From Sedimenticola sp. (GTDB lineage: Bacteria; Pseudomonadota; Gammaproteobacteria; Chromatiales; Chromatiaceae): 64,000 nt of DNA. The stretch covers positions 1-64,000 of the forward strand of contig JAMOLT010000020.1 in assembly GCA_027068915.1 (NCBI GenBank), written 5' to 3'. The position numbers and the translations under genes were made by a program. Shown piece after piece: positions 44,829 to 53,620 of this stretch (positions are counted from its first letter, which is position 1; the number at the start of each line of letters is the position of its first letter). The notes under the pieces were generated by a model. The model was not told the DNA's origin. It did no database searches and saw only the letters and a program-made list of their open reading frames with translations.

Positions 44829-46778
44829 TTACTCACCAAGCCCCATTTGAATATACCCGGTAGGGCATACATCGTGGCAAATGTGGCAGCCAATGCAACG
44901 CGTATAATCCGTGGCCACATAGCGGCCGGTGGTCGCCTGGTCTTTGGGTACGCGATAGACCGCGTCCTGAGGACAATAGATAACGCAGTTGTCGCATTCA
45001 AAGCACAGACCGCAGCTCATGCAGCGGTCAGCTTCCTTTTGCGCAGTTTCCTCATCCAGACCCTGCATACGCTCCTTAAAATGTCCGAGAACTTCATCCG
45101 CACTGGGCACGTTTTCGCTGCGCTTGTACCGGGGGGTGATCTTAAAGTGCCCCAGGAACAGTTCATCACTACCGATAATTTCGGCGAAAGAGCGATCTTC
45201 GTAATTATGTACCGCATAGTTAGAGGAATACGTTCCCCTCTGATCACCTGCATTTGGGTCAAAATGCTCGGGATCCAATCCGGCTTCGTGCATTTTTTCC
45301 AGCAAATCAAAGTAGTGCACATCCACTTTGGGACGCTTCTTGATTTCCTGCCCCTTGAGGAAAGTATCCACAGATTCCGCCGCAACCCAGGCCTGACCGA
45401 TGGCAGTGGTCAGCAAATGCGGACGAACAATGTCGCCAATGGCAAAATGGTTCGGCTTGTCCTTAAGCTGATAGTTGTTGGTGGTATCCATCAGGCCACG
45501 ACCATTGTCAAAGCTATCCAGACCACTCAGATCACCGCCCTGGCCAATTGCCGCAACGATGATGTCAGCTTCCAGCACACGCTCGGTTCCCTCTATGGGC
45601 ACAGGGGTCATGCCATCCATGGTGCAATCACAAACCTTCAGCCCGGTAGCGCGGCCATCTTCGCCCTTGATCACTTCCAGAGGCATGACGCCATCCAGAA
45701 TGGTTACGCCCTCCTGGATGGCATCATGAATCTCATGCTCTGCAGCCATCATGTTTTCTTTGGTGAACAGGGAGGTCAGGGTCGCATCCACCGGCTCACG
45801 TCCGGCAACAAGCGCTTCATCCTGATCCAGATTGCTGTCATGTACTACATCTTCCGGATTGCCGGGCATGGCGGCATTGGTGCCAATGCGACGAGCAACG
45901 GAAACCACGTCAATGGAGGTATCACCACCACCTACACAAATCAGCTTCTTGCCGGTCACCTTCATGCGGCCTTCATTGAAAGCCTTGAGGTAGGCAACAC
46001 CAGTTACGCAGTTGGGAGTGCCTTCCCAACCATCTACAGGCAATGCACGGCCAGTCCAGCAGCCTACTGCCCAGATAATGGCATCATGATCGTTCTCCAG
46101 ACTCTCGACGCTAATGTCCTTGCCAACCCGCGTGTTGAAACGGACGTCAACACCCATATCCACAATGCGCTGGTTTTCGGCAGCCAGCTTGTCGCGGGGA
46201 ACGCGATAGTTGGGAATACCGTAGCGCATCATGCCACCGAGCTCCGACTGGGCCTCGAATACGGTCACGCCATGCCCCATACGGCGCAGTTGATACGCAG
46301 CAGCCATGCCGCCCGGGCCACCACCAATCACGGCGACCTTCTTGCCGGTATCCTTGCCGGCTTCAAAGGTGTAGCCGTTTTCCAGGCCTTTGTCACCAAT
46401 AAACTGTTCAATGGAATTGATGCCGACATAGTCTTCCACCACATTCCGGTTACAGCCGTCCTGGCAGGGCGCAGGACATACACGGCCCATCATGGAAGGA
46501 AAAGGATTGGACTCGGTGGCGCGGCGAAATGCGTACTCTTCCTTCTCTACGCCTTCCACAGGTTTTTCGATGCCACGTACAATCGACAACCAGCCGCGAA
46601 CATCGTGGCCGGAAGGGCAGCTGCCCTGGCATGGAGGAGTTTCATGCACATAGGTGGGACATTTGTGTGAAGTGTCATAGTTGAAAATGTCGTCGGTCCA
46701 GTCATCCCACTTGTTCTGGCCTTCTTCAAACCGACGCCAGGTAACGTTCTTTGCCATTTCATCACTAGGAGTTGCCAT
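44829..46778 (-). CDS. dsrL: DsrL, NAD(P)H:acceptor oxidoreductase of reverse Dsr
   Basis: A 649-aa iron-sulfur flavoprotein related to the GltD small subunit. The N-terminal cluster region is CPTYVHETPPCQGSCPSGHD and CPAPCQDGCNR. The FAD loop is VIGGGPGGMAAAYQLRRMG and the nucleotide loop CVGGGDTSIDVVSVARR. Two C-terminal 4Fe-4S motifs end it (CMSCGLCFECDNCVIYCP, CIGCHICHDVCPTG). It takes electrons from sulfur oxidation by DsrAB to NAD. Start at ATG 46778 after GGAGAGTGACA. Confidence 0.94.
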   Translation of the reverse strand: MATPSDEMAKNVTWRRFEEGQNKWDDWTDDIFNYDTSHKCPTYVHETPPCQGSCPSGHDVRGWLSIVRGIEKPVEGVEKEEYAFRRATESNPFPSMMGRVCPAPCQDGCNRNVVEDYVGINSIEQFIGDKGLENGYTFEAGKDTGKKVAVIGGGPGGMAAAYQLRRMGHGVTVFEAQSELGGMMRYGIPNYRVPRDKLAAENQRIVDMGVDVRFNTRVGKDISVESLENDHDAIIWAVGCWTGRALPVDGWEGTPNCVTGVAYLKAFNEGRMKVTGKKLICVGGGDTSIDVVSVARRIGTNAAMPGNPEDVVHDSNLDQDEALVAGREPVDATLTSLFTKENMMAAEHEIHDAIQEGVTILDGVMPLEVIKGEDGRATGLKVCDCTMDGMTPVPIEGTERVLEADIIVAAIGQGGDLSGLDSFDNGRGLMDTTNNYQLKDKPNHFAIGDIVRPHLLTTAIGQAWVAAESVDTFLKGQEIKKRPKVDVHYFDLLEKMHEAGLDPEHFDPNAGDQRGTYSSNYAVHNYEDRSFAEIIGSDELFLGHFKITPRYKRSENVPSADEVLGHFKERMQGLDEETAQKEADRCMSCGLCFECDNCVIYCPQDAVYRVPKDQATTGRYVATDYTRCIGCHICHDVCPTGYIQMGLGE

Positions 46779-46840
46779 TGTCACTCTCCAAAACCAGTTA
46801 AAACTGTTACCCTTTCGGGAGGATTATTTTGTTGCGAAAG

Positions 46841-46858
46841 GCCGCCTGCTCAGGCGGC
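46841..46858 (-). other. Short hairpin at the 3' end of dsrK
   Basis: GCCGCC (46841-46846) and GGCGGC (46853-46858) form a 6-bp GC stem with a 6-nt loop. It overlaps the last codons and stop of dsrK. There is no U tract, so it is more likely a 3'-end stabilizer or pause between dsrK and dsrL than a terminator. Confidence 0.4.
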
Positions 46859-48385
46859 ATCTTCCTCGGATTCGTCTTCTTCGCCTTCGCTGTTCTGCCC
46901 GGTAAGGATCAGGGCATTGGATACCAGCTGATGCACGCTGACAATCTGATCCATCTCAAAACCATAGTAAGGTATGACCTTGGTGAACTGCGACTTGCAG
47001 ATGGCACAGATTGCCGCCATATGGGTAACCCCATACTCTTCGGTAACGCTTTTCAATGCTTCCATTCTGGGCTTGGCACCCTTGACGCGAAGTTCCATGA
47101 GGTCGTCGGTGAGCAGGCCACCGCCACCGCCGCAACAGAAGGTCGCTTCGCGGATGGTGTCTTCCGGCATGTCCACATAGTTGTTGCAGACTGCCTTGAT
47201 GACTGCCCTGGGTATGTCGAACTGTCCACCGGGCTTGTCGCCCATACGGGTCGCCCGCGCCACATTGCAAGAATCATGAAAGGTGAGCACCATATCATCG
47301 TTCAGGGACTTGTCGATATTCAGTGTGCCCTTTTCGATCTCATCCAGGGTGAATTCCAGGATGTGCTGGGGCACAGGATAATTCTTGTCCAGGAAATCAA
47401 ACGGCCCCGCTAGAGTATTCAGGAACGCATAGGCCACGCGCCAGGCATGGCCGCACTCCCCAAAAATAATGCGCTTTACACCCAGTTCCAGTGCAGCTTC
47501 ACGGATCCGCAGGGAAACCTTGCGCATGTTCTCGTAGGAGCCAATGAACATGCCGAAGTTGGCCGCCTCCGATGCCTTGGAGCTCACGGTCCAGGAAACA
47601 CCCGCTTCATGGAATACTTTGCCATAACCGATGAGGCCATCGACATGAGGCTCGGCGAAAAAATCTGCAGAAGGAGTAACCAGCAGGATATCTGCTCCCT
47701 TTACGTCCATGGGGTACTTGACTTCCACACCAGTTTCGTCAAAAACATCTTCCTCGAGACCTTCCAGGGTGTCTTCGAGAGCTGGTCCGGGAAGACCCAG
47801 GTTGTTACCAATGCGGTAGACCTTGCCGATGATCTCGTTGGAGTATTTGTCACCAACACCGATACGATCCATTATCTCCCGCGCGGCCATGGAGATTTCT
47901 GCGGTATCAATACCATAGGGGCAAAACACCGAGCAACGACGACACTGCGAACACTGGTGAAAGTAGTTATACCAGTCATCCAGCACTTCCTGGGTAAAGT
48001 CGGTTGCACCTACCAGTTTGGGAAAGAATTTGCCCGCAAGGGTAAAGTAACGGCGATACACCTTGCGCATCAGGTCCTGGCGGGCAACAGGCATATTCTT
48101 GGGGTCTTTGGTTCCCAGATAATAATGGCATTTGTCGGTGCAGGCCCCGCACTTTACGCAGGAATCCATATACACTTTCAGGGAGCGATACTTGCCCAGC
48201 ATGTCCCCCATGGCTTCAATGGCCTGCTCCTGCCAGTTGTCCACCAGTTCGCCCGGAAAACCCAGGGCTTCCTGAAACTCCGGTTTCGCCTTGAAGGTTT
48301 CCAGGTGTGCCATGGTGCCTGGTTCTATTTTTGGAACCTCTGGATATTCCTGGAGCTCGGGAACTTCAAATTTCGCTTTTGCCAT
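46850..48385 (-). CDS. dsrK: DsrK, HdrD-like catalytic subunit of DsrMKJOP
   Basis: A 511-aa cytoplasmic subunit that processes the DsrC disulfide or trisulfide. Two 4Fe-4S motifs are CVKCGACTDKCHYYLG (near 96) and CSQCRRCSVFCPYG (near 146). CCG-domain motifs ECGHAWR, HDSCNVARAT and TFCCGGGGGLLTD bind the special HdrB-like cluster. It ends in an acidic tail. Same operon as dsrM, 40 bp downstream. Confidence 0.95.
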   Translation of the reverse strand: MAKAKFEVPELQEYPEVPKIEPGTMAHLETFKAKPEFQEALGFPGELVDNWQEQAIEAMGDMLGKYRSLKVYMDSCVKCGACTDKCHYYLGTKDPKNMPVARQDLMRKVYRRYFTLAGKFFPKLVGATDFTQEVLDDWYNYFHQCSQCRRCSVFCPYGIDTAEISMAAREIMDRIGVGDKYSNEIIGKVYRIGNNLGLPGPALEDTLEGLEEDVFDETGVEVKYPMDVKGADILLVTPSADFFAEPHVDGLIGYGKVFHEAGVSWTVSSKASEAANFGMFIGSYENMRKVSLRIREAALELGVKRIIFGECGHAWRVAYAFLNTLAGPFDFLDKNYPVPQHILEFTLDEIEKGTLNIDKSLNDDMVLTFHDSCNVARATRMGDKPGGQFDIPRAVIKAVCNNYVDMPEDTIREATFCCGGGGGLLTDDLMELRVKGAKPRMEALKSVTEEYGVTHMAAICAICKSQFTKVIPYYGFEMDQIVSVHQLVSNALILTGQNSEGEEDESEEDAA

Positions 48386-48425
48386 GAGCTGAACCTATTG
48401 CCTCTTTACCAATGCCGTACAGTTA

Positions 48426-49151
48426 TCAGGAGTTTTCTTCTAATTTTCTCGCCCAATCCGCCAAATGGCGTTTTTCCCGGGGGTTATCAACCTGGTTGCG
48501 GGTCGGGCTGAAAAACACGCCCACTCCATGCAGCAACTTGCTGTAAGGAAAAATGATCATCAGCACCGCCACCAGGAACAGATGTACCACAAGCAGCAAG
48601 TCAGACGGCAGCGGCTTCCAGTCGAAAGTCAACAGGCCCAGGGTAAAACTCTTGAGACCGACAACATCGACATGGGAAACAAACGTCATGGACGCTCCGC
48701 TGATGCCGATCAGCACCAGCAACGCCAGAATCAGATGATCAGATGGCGCGCTGATATAACGCACACGATCAATAACAAAACGGCGCGCCCACAATCCCAA
48801 CAAACCGGCAATCATGGCAAATGCTGCGTACTTGCCAAAGGGCTGCACAAGTTCGATCACTGTCGGAACGGGATTGATGAAGTAGCGCAGGTGGCGCAGC
48901 AACACCAGCAACAGCCCTAAGTGAAACAGCACACCCAGCAGCCACAACAGCTTGTTGCTTTTGAACAGACTTTCAAAAAACGCCACTTCCCGGAACATCC
49001 GCAGAACCACACCGCCTTTGGTCACAGGCGCCGGGGTCGTAGCAATCTTGAGGGGTGCTGGAACCTTGGCATAAACCCAAATACGATACGCCAGCCCGGT
49101 AATCAGGATAACCGTGGCCACATAGAAAAGCACTGTGATAGCAAGCGACAT
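48426..49151 (-). CDS. dsrM: DsrM, membrane cytochrome b subunit
   Basis: A 241-aa NarI-like diheme cytochrome b with five hydrophobic segments (ITVLFYVATVILITGLAYRI; LWLLGVLFHLGLLLVLLRHLRYF). Conserved histidines include FHLGLLLVLLRHLRYF and DLLLVVHLFLVA. It anchors DsrK and reacts with quinone. It begins 77 bp after dsrC. Confidence 0.94.
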   Translation of the reverse strand: MSLAITVLFYVATVILITGLAYRIWVYAKVPAPLKIATTPAPVTKGGVVLRMFREVAFFESLFKSNKLLWLLGVLFHLGLLLVLLRHLRYFINPVPTVIELVQPFGKYAAFAMIAGLLGLWARRFVIDRVRYISAPSDHLILALLVLIGISGASMTFVSHVDVVGLKSFTLGLLTFDWKPLPSDLLLVVHLFLVAVLMIIFPYSKLLHGVGVFFSPTRNQVDNPREKRHLADWARKLEENS

Positions 49152-49181
49152 ATTTTGAAAAACTCTTTCAGATTTCGGAGA

Positions 49182-49218
49182 AACCGGGAAGGCAGCCGCG
49201 ACCGCCTTCCCACCGGTT
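49182..49218 (-). other. Hairpin between dsrC and dsrM
   Basis: GGGAAGGC (49186-49193) and GCCTTCCC (49204-49211) form an 8-bp stem, extended by AACC/GGTT with a bulge. On the minus strand a T-rich stretch follows within about 25 nt. It could limit readthrough into dsrM or protect the dsrC 3' end. Confidence 0.55.
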
Positions 49219-49228
49219 CAATCTGTGA

Positions 49229-49561
49229 TCAAACACAGCCCGTCGGCTTGGGCAGGCCGGCATAACGGCAGGCCTGTTTACCAGGACCATAAGGGAACAG
49301 TCCATACAGGTATTTGCTATTGCCCTTTTCCTTGCCCAGGCGTTTGCCTACAGCCTTGGTCAACACGCGTACCGCCGGAGCAATCTGGTATTCTTCATAG
49401 TATTCACGCAGAAAATTGATGATGTCCCAGTGATCGTCAGTGAGCTCCAGGTCATCTTCTTTCGCCATCATCTCGGCAACACCAGGAACCCAGTCATTCA
49501 GGTTTACCAAGTATCCTTCTTCATCGGTTTCAAAAGTCTTACCATCTACTTCGATAGGCAT
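49229..49561 (-). CDS. dsrC: DsrC, sulfur-carrier substrate of DsrAB
   Basis: A 110-aa protein that carries sulfur on its flexible C-terminal arm. Both key cysteines are present: Cys98 (GPGKQACRYAG) and Cys109 in the C-terminal GLPKPTGCV. It interacts with DsrE, DsrAB and DsrK. The N-terminus MPIEVDGKTFETDEEGYLVN is standard. Compare the cysteine-free paralog at 55406. Confidence 0.97.
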   Translation of the reverse strand: MPIEVDGKTFETDEEGYLVNLNDWVPGVAEMMAKEDDLELTDDHWDIINFLREYYEEYQIAPAVRVLTKAVGKRLGKEKGNSKYLYGLFPYGPGKQACRYAGLPKPTGCV

Positions 49562-49612
49562 ATTTCTATCTCCAAAAAATCAAACCAAAAAAACATTCAG
49601 GTCGGGGACAAA

Positions 49613-49921
49613 TCAAACCCAGGCCTGAACCTTGTCATTCGCGTCAACCAGATCAACAAAACCCGCATAGTCCACGACTTCCACGCCATCGATGATGCGA
49701 GATTCATCCAAACCCCGGGCCTTGTAATCAGGGCCCAGCACATAAACCTTCCTGTCACCGGCAACAGATGCAATCATGTTTTCGACAGCAGTGCCCTTGA
49801 GTGCAGCATAAACAGCATCTTCATACAGCAGTATGGCGGAACCAGCCCTGGACAAGCGCAAACAGCTTTCCAGGGAGTTTTTCTCGAAAGGCGATTTATT
49901 TACGGTGTGCAGATCGCTCAT
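49613..49921 (-). CDS. dsrH: DsrH, subunit of the DsrEFH sulfurtransferase
   Basis: A 102-aa TusB-like protein. The start is taken at MSDLHTVNKSPFEKNSLESC, which places the conserved Cys20 as in Allochromatium DsrH. Upstream in-frame codons overlap dsrF and are rejected. It forms an alpha2beta2gamma2 complex with DsrE and DsrF. Confidence 0.94.
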   Translation of the reverse strand: MSDLHTVNKSPFEKNSLESCLRLSRAGSAILLYEDAVYAALKGTAVENMIASVAGDRKVYVLGPDYKARGLDESRIIDGVEVVDYAGFVDLVDANDKVQAWV

Positions 49922-49931
49922 TACTATCTCC

Positions 49932-50339
49932 TTAGAAACTGAATACGACGTCAGATTCAGCAAGCAGCTCTGCCACTTTCTCAGAATCGACGACTTCCAC
50001 AATATTGTCCACAGACTCTTCGGTCTCCCAGTCTTCCCACTCTACCTGCACCAGGTCATCCGCAGTAAGACCCCGGGCTTCCAGAGAAGCCTTGTCCACA
50101 TACATGTGGCGTACTTCGTAATCGCCAAGCGTACGATAGGTGGGTGAGAAGTTCTTCATGCCAATACCGGCGGTATCCTGACCTTTGGTCAGCTCATACA
50201 CGCCATCATCGGCAAACATCAGACTGACGTTCTGCTCGAATGCAGCCGAAATCAGTACAACTTCCAGCGATTCCCAAGCGTAAATAGTGCCATAGGGCGC
50301 ACGGCGATTGAGGAACATGAAATTCTTTGTTTCAGACAT
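49932..50339 (-). CDS. dsrF: DsrF, subunit of the DsrEFH sulfurtransferase
   Basis: A 135-aa TusC-like protein: NFMFLNRRAPYGTIYAWESLEVVLISAAF. It has no active-site cysteine, as expected for the structural DsrF subunit. It lies between dsrE and dsrH with 10-14 bp gaps. Confidence 0.94.
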   Translation of the reverse strand: MSETKNFMFLNRRAPYGTIYAWESLEVVLISAAFEQNVSLMFADDGVYELTKGQDTAGIGMKNFSPTYRTLGDYEVRHMYVDKASLEARGLTADDLVQVEWEDWETEESVDNIVEVVDSEKVAELLAESDVVFSF

Positions 50340-50353
50340 TATTCAATCCTCCT

Positions 50354-50746
50354 TTAATCGCCGAATACAACCAGGCGGTCACTTTGAATGGCAGCCTCTA
50401 CCAATTGGCCCAGACCGGAAATACGGAACCGGGGTGCAATATTGGTTGCATCCTTTCCATTGCGCTCGGCTTCCCCATCGTCCACGATGCCGCGACGCTG
50501 GGCGGCGGCAACGCAAACCACCAGGTCAAGGTCATATTTCTCAGCCAGTTCGGTCCAGTTGTTGACGATATTGCGATCATCCTGGGGAGGCGTGGTCAGG
50601 CGGGTGCCGTTGAGCACGCCGTCATGATAGAAAAATACCCGGAAGCACTCATGCCCTTTTTCCAGCGCAGCCTTGGTGAACTGGTAGGCAGAATCTGAAG
50701 CCTGGTGCTGGTAAGGGCCTTCATTTACTTGTATAGAAAATTTCAT
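50354..50746 (-). CDS. dsrE: DsrE, catalytic subunit of DsrEFH
   Basis: A 130-aa TusD-like protein starting MKFSIQVNEGPYQHQASDSA. Cys78 in DLDLVVCVAAAQRRGI is the persulfide-carrying residue, at the same position as in Allochromatium. It receives sulfur from TusA and passes it to DsrC. The frame is open upstream into dsrB, but the ATG at 50746 gives the family start. Confidence 0.95.
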   Translation of the reverse strand: MKFSIQVNEGPYQHQASDSAYQFTKAALEKGHECFRVFFYHDGVLNGTRLTTPPQDDRNIVNNWTELAEKYDLDLVVCVAAAQRRGIVDDGEAERNGKDATNIAPRFRISGLGQLVEAAIQSDRLVVFGD

Positions 50747-50765
50747 ACCTGGTACGACCCCCGTA

Positions 50766-51839
50766 TCAAAAGCGGATGTGCGCAGACTGGTTGAGGCTGT
50801 TGCGGCTGCCGCGCCAGTTGTCAATATGGTACTTGGTGAACGGCAGGCCGGTCAGATCAAAGAATTGCTGCCAGCCGATACGCTCTACCCACTCACCCAT
50901 GCGCTCATAGTCATTGGCATTTTCCTTGTAGGCCGCCAGGATTTTTTTGACCACCCCGGCAACTTCTGGCCAACGGGGCGCATTATTGGGCAGACCGGCC
51001 GCCACCAGCTTGTGGAACATAGGCTTGGAACGGGCATTAGAGTGCTTGCCGCCAACCCATACCGCCAGCTTGGAATGCTCGGGATCGTTGATCTGCATGG
51101 GAGGACAGGGAGGGAAGCAGGCGCCGCAGCAGATGCATTTCTTCTCATCCACTTCCAGGGTGGGCTTGCCGTTTACCATAGCAGGGCGAATGGCCGCTAC
51201 CGGGCAACGCGCCACAACGGAAGGACGCTCACAGGCATTTCCTACCAGGTCATGGTTGATCTTGGGCGGCTTGGTGTGCTGGATGTTGATGGCGATATCA
51301 CCCTGGCCACCACAGTTAATCTGGCAGCAGGAAGTGGTGATGTGCACACGGTTGGGCATTTCCTCGACCACAAACTCGTCGATCAGCTCGTCCATCAGGG
51401 ACTTGACCACACCGGAAGCGTCGGTGCCGGGGATGTCGCAGTGCAACCAGCCCTGGGTATGAGAAATCATGGTGACCGAGTTACCGGTACCACCGATAGG
51501 ATAGCCCGCATCGTTCAGGCGTTTGATCAGGGGCTCGAGCTGAGACTCTTCGGTCACCATGTATTCGATGTTGCCACGCATGGTGAAACGCAGATAGCCT
51601 TTGCAGAACTCGTCAGCGATATCACAAATCTCACGCAGGGTGAGGATATCCAGCTGGCGGGGAGAGGCCGCCTTTACGGTCCAGACCTCATCACCAAAGT
51701 TGGACACATGATGCAGAACGCCAGGGCGTGGGCGGTCATGATAGGCCCACTGACCATAGTTCTTGCGCAACGTGGGGTGCATATACTGGAAGCTGTCAGG
51801 CGTTCCAGATTCAATGGGCATAACAGGTGCATTTGACAT
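50766..51839 (-). CDS. dsrB: DsrB, reverse dissimilatory sulfite reductase beta subunit
   Basis: A 357-aa subunit with the heme-pocket cluster region TTSCCQINCGGQGDIA (Cys171-176) and the ferredoxin insert CICCGACFPPCPPM (Cys235-245). It forms the alpha2beta2 siroheme-amide enzyme with DsrA, oxidizing DsrC-bound sulfur to sulfite in sulfur oxidizers. Length equals that usual for oxidative DsrB. Confidence 0.97.
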   Translation of the reverse strand: MSNAPVMPIESGTPDSFQYMHPTLRKNYGQWAYHDRPRPGVLHHVSNFGDEVWTVKAASPRQLDILTLREICDIADEFCKGYLRFTMRGNIEYMVTEESQLEPLIKRLNDAGYPIGGTGNSVTMISHTQGWLHCDIPGTDASGVVKSLMDELIDEFVVEEMPNRVHITTSCCQINCGGQGDIAINIQHTKPPKINHDLVGNACERPSVVARCPVAAIRPAMVNGKPTLEVDEKKCICCGACFPPCPPMQINDPEHSKLAVWVGGKHSNARSKPMFHKLVAAGLPNNAPRWPEVAGVVKKILAAYKENANDYERMGEWVERIGWQQFFDLTGLPFTKYHIDNWRGSRNSLNQSAHIRF

Positions 51840-51878
51840 GCAAACCTCCTAAATAATAAATCGAGTTGTTCAGTCCAA

Positions 51879-51904
51879 GTAGTGATCGTCCGTACGATCA
51901 CTAC
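51879..51904 (-). other. Perfect hairpin between dsrA and dsrB
   Basis: GTAGTGATCGT (51879-51889), loop CCGT, ACGATCACTAC (51894-51904): an 11-bp perfect stem in the 98-bp gap between dsrA and dsrB, which is long for two genes of one enzyme. There is no U tract. It is probably an mRNA processing or stability element. Confidence 0.6.
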
Positions 51905-51937
51905 CTGTTGAGCGGATCATCAATAAGCCTGCAGAGT

Positions 51938-53197
51938 TCAGCCAGCCTTGCTTTCTTTCCACTTGGCTGCTTCTTCATCCCAGTCATCCATGCGAACATA
52001 GCTGCTAACGCGCGGGTGATTGATCATGTTCGGATCAATATCAACGCCGATGCCCTCCAGGAAATTGGCCAGACCGATACGCTCGATCATCTCGCCGGTG
52101 CGCTCATGCTCCAGGGCGTTTTCAGCAAAGAAGTCGATGCATTCTTCCGCCAGCTCCACCAGCTTCTCGTAATCTTCGTCAGTATCCAGCTTCATGAACG
52201 GAACCAGCACGGTGCCGAACAGATCACCGATCTTCAGGGTGCGCTTGCCGCCAATAAGGAGGGTCACACCTTTGTCATCACCGGCAGACAGCGCCTTGGT
52301 CATGACATTGATGCAGTGCATGCAGCGTACGCAGTCCTTGTTGTTGACTTCCAGGGTATCGTCATCATTCAACGACAGGGAGTTGGTCGGGCAGCGACTA
52401 ATCACATTGTCAACCACATACTTGCGGCCTTTCTTTTCTACATAGGCCTTGACCTCATCCTGGTTGACCTTCATGTCATCACGCCAGGTGCCGATGATGG
52501 CCATGTCCGCACGCTGAATGGAGTTGGTGCAATCGTTGGCGCAGCCGGAAACTTTGAACTTGAACTTGTACGGCAATGCAGGGCGATGCATATCGTCCTG
52601 GAAGTTGTTCAGCAGCACGCGGTTGATCTTTATCTCGTCGGCGTTGGAATGCTCGCAACGCGCAGCCCCCACACAGGACATGCCGGTACGCACACAAGGG
52701 CCCGCGCCACCAAGATCCCAACCAATGGCATTCATCTCATCAAAGAGCGGCTGGATGGCATCGGAGTCCATACCGACCAACATCAGATTACCTGTCTGGC
52801 CGTGCAGGCAGATCATGCCGGAACCGTGTTTTTCATCCAGATCCATGATGGTACGCAGCATGTCAGTGGTGTAATGGAAACCACCGGGAGGCTGGATACG
52901 CATGGTGTGAAATTCCTGCGCCTCGGGAAAACGCGAGTTTCCATCTTCGTTCTTGAGTTCGGTAAAACGGGGAATGATGCCGCCGCCATAACCAAACACG
53001 GAAATGGTGCCGCCTTTCCAGTATCCCTTGCGGGTTTCGTAGGAAGTTTCCAGCTGACCCAGCAGGTCGTTCGCCATACCATTGATGCGCTCGCTGGGAT
53101 GCTCGTCACGCAGGCGCTGGATGCCCTTGATGAAGCTGGGCCAAGGCCCGGGAACGAGCTGGTCAATCATGGGTGTGTCATGCTTATCGATCGCCAT
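51938..53197 (-). CDS. dsrA: DsrA, reverse dissimilatory sulfite reductase alpha subunit
   Basis: A 419-aa subunit. The siroheme and 4Fe-4S ligands are Cys175/Cys181 (SCVGAARCEHSN) and Cys219/Cys223 (GCANDCTNS). The ferredoxin domain has CVRCMHCINVMTKAL near residue 289. A strong AGGAGA precedes the ATG. It heads the operon dsrABEFHCMKLJOPNR. Presence of dsrEFH and dsrL marks the oxidative type. Confidence 0.97.
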   Translation of the reverse strand: MAIDKHDTPMIDQLVPGPWPSFIKGIQRLRDEHPSERINGMANDLLGQLETSYETRKGYWKGGTISVFGYGGGIIPRFTELKNEDGNSRFPEAQEFHTMRIQPPGGFHYTTDMLRTIMDLDEKHGSGMICLHGQTGNLMLVGMDSDAIQPLFDEMNAIGWDLGGAGPCVRTGMSCVGAARCEHSNADEIKINRVLLNNFQDDMHRPALPYKFKFKVSGCANDCTNSIQRADMAIIGTWRDDMKVNQDEVKAYVEKKGRKYVVDNVISRCPTNSLSLNDDDTLEVNNKDCVRCMHCINVMTKALSAGDDKGVTLLIGGKRTLKIGDLFGTVLVPFMKLDTDEDYEKLVELAEECIDFFAENALEHERTGEMIERIGLANFLEGIGVDIDPNMINHPRVSSYVRMDDWDEEAAKWKESKAG

Positions 53198-53213
53198 TTT
53201 GGGTTTCTCCTGA

Positions 53214-53483
53214 CTAGATCTGAATTGCTTGCAGTTTCTGGGAAATCGTTGAAGTGCTGTTCAATTCCAACTTGACTTCAACGCCTCCGTAACTCTTGTT
53301 GTCACTCCAATGCTGACGATTGTCTTCGTCAATCAGACAACCGGCTGTATCAACGGTTTCTAATATATCCGGGGTTTGCCGGAAAAACACTCCACCATCG
53401 GGAGTAACCGGGCAAGAATCTTCTATCCCCAACGGGATAGAAGACAGGTGTGAGTTCACAATTTGCCCAAAGTTCTCTTTCAT
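53214..53483 (-). CDS. Putative leader ORF upstream of dsrA, 89 aa
   Basis: A frame that begins MKENFGQIVNSHLSSIPLG with GGAG 8 nt before the ATG and ends 16 bp before dsrA. I do not recognise the sequence. It contains Cys24 and Cys49, and the codons for SSIPLGIED cover a strong hairpin. It could be a small protein co-expressed with dsrA or a leader peptide in a regulatory RNA. Coding status is uncertain. Confidence 0.45.
   Translation of the reverse strand: MKENFGQIVNSHLSSIPLGIEDSCPVTPDGGVFFRQTPDILETVDTAGCLIDEDNRQHWSDNKSYGGVEVKLELNSTSTISQKLQAIQI
53420..53443 (-). promoter_or_regulatory. Strong hairpin in the dsr leader
   Basis: CTTCTATCCC (53420-53429), loop CAAC, GGGATAGAAG (53434-53443): a perfect 10-bp stem about 225 nt upstream of the dsrA ATG and inside the putative leader ORF. 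It could act in attenuation, translation coupling or 5'-end protection. Confidence 0.55.
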
Positions 53484-53620
53484 GCCTGCAACTCCGCGAA
53501 GACTCCATGGTTGTTCAGGAGCCGCCTCATAAACAAGTATGTTAGAGTATTAACAACTACTGGATTTGCACGCCATGTTAGACACGATAAAATTCAGGGT
53601 CAAGCCGTGAGGCCAAACAG

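Noticed and set aside
44448-46670. A very long open frame on the + strand opposite dsrL (about 740 codons)
   Set aside because: It is the antisense shadow of a clear DsrL coding sequence, has no family likeness and no ribosome-binding site. Similar frames opposite dsrK, dsrA, dsrB and hemN were rejected for the same reason.
46850-48385. A heterodisulfide reductase (HdrD) of a methanogen-like or sHdr pathway
   Set aside because: The gene sits between dsrM and dsrL and has the DsrK layout, so the Dsr complex is the right assignment.
53530-53570. A sigma-70 promoter for dsr (TTGTTA, 17 bp, TTTATG on the minus strand)
   Set aside because: The -10 box matches only 3 of 6 positions, so it is too weak to list as a feature.
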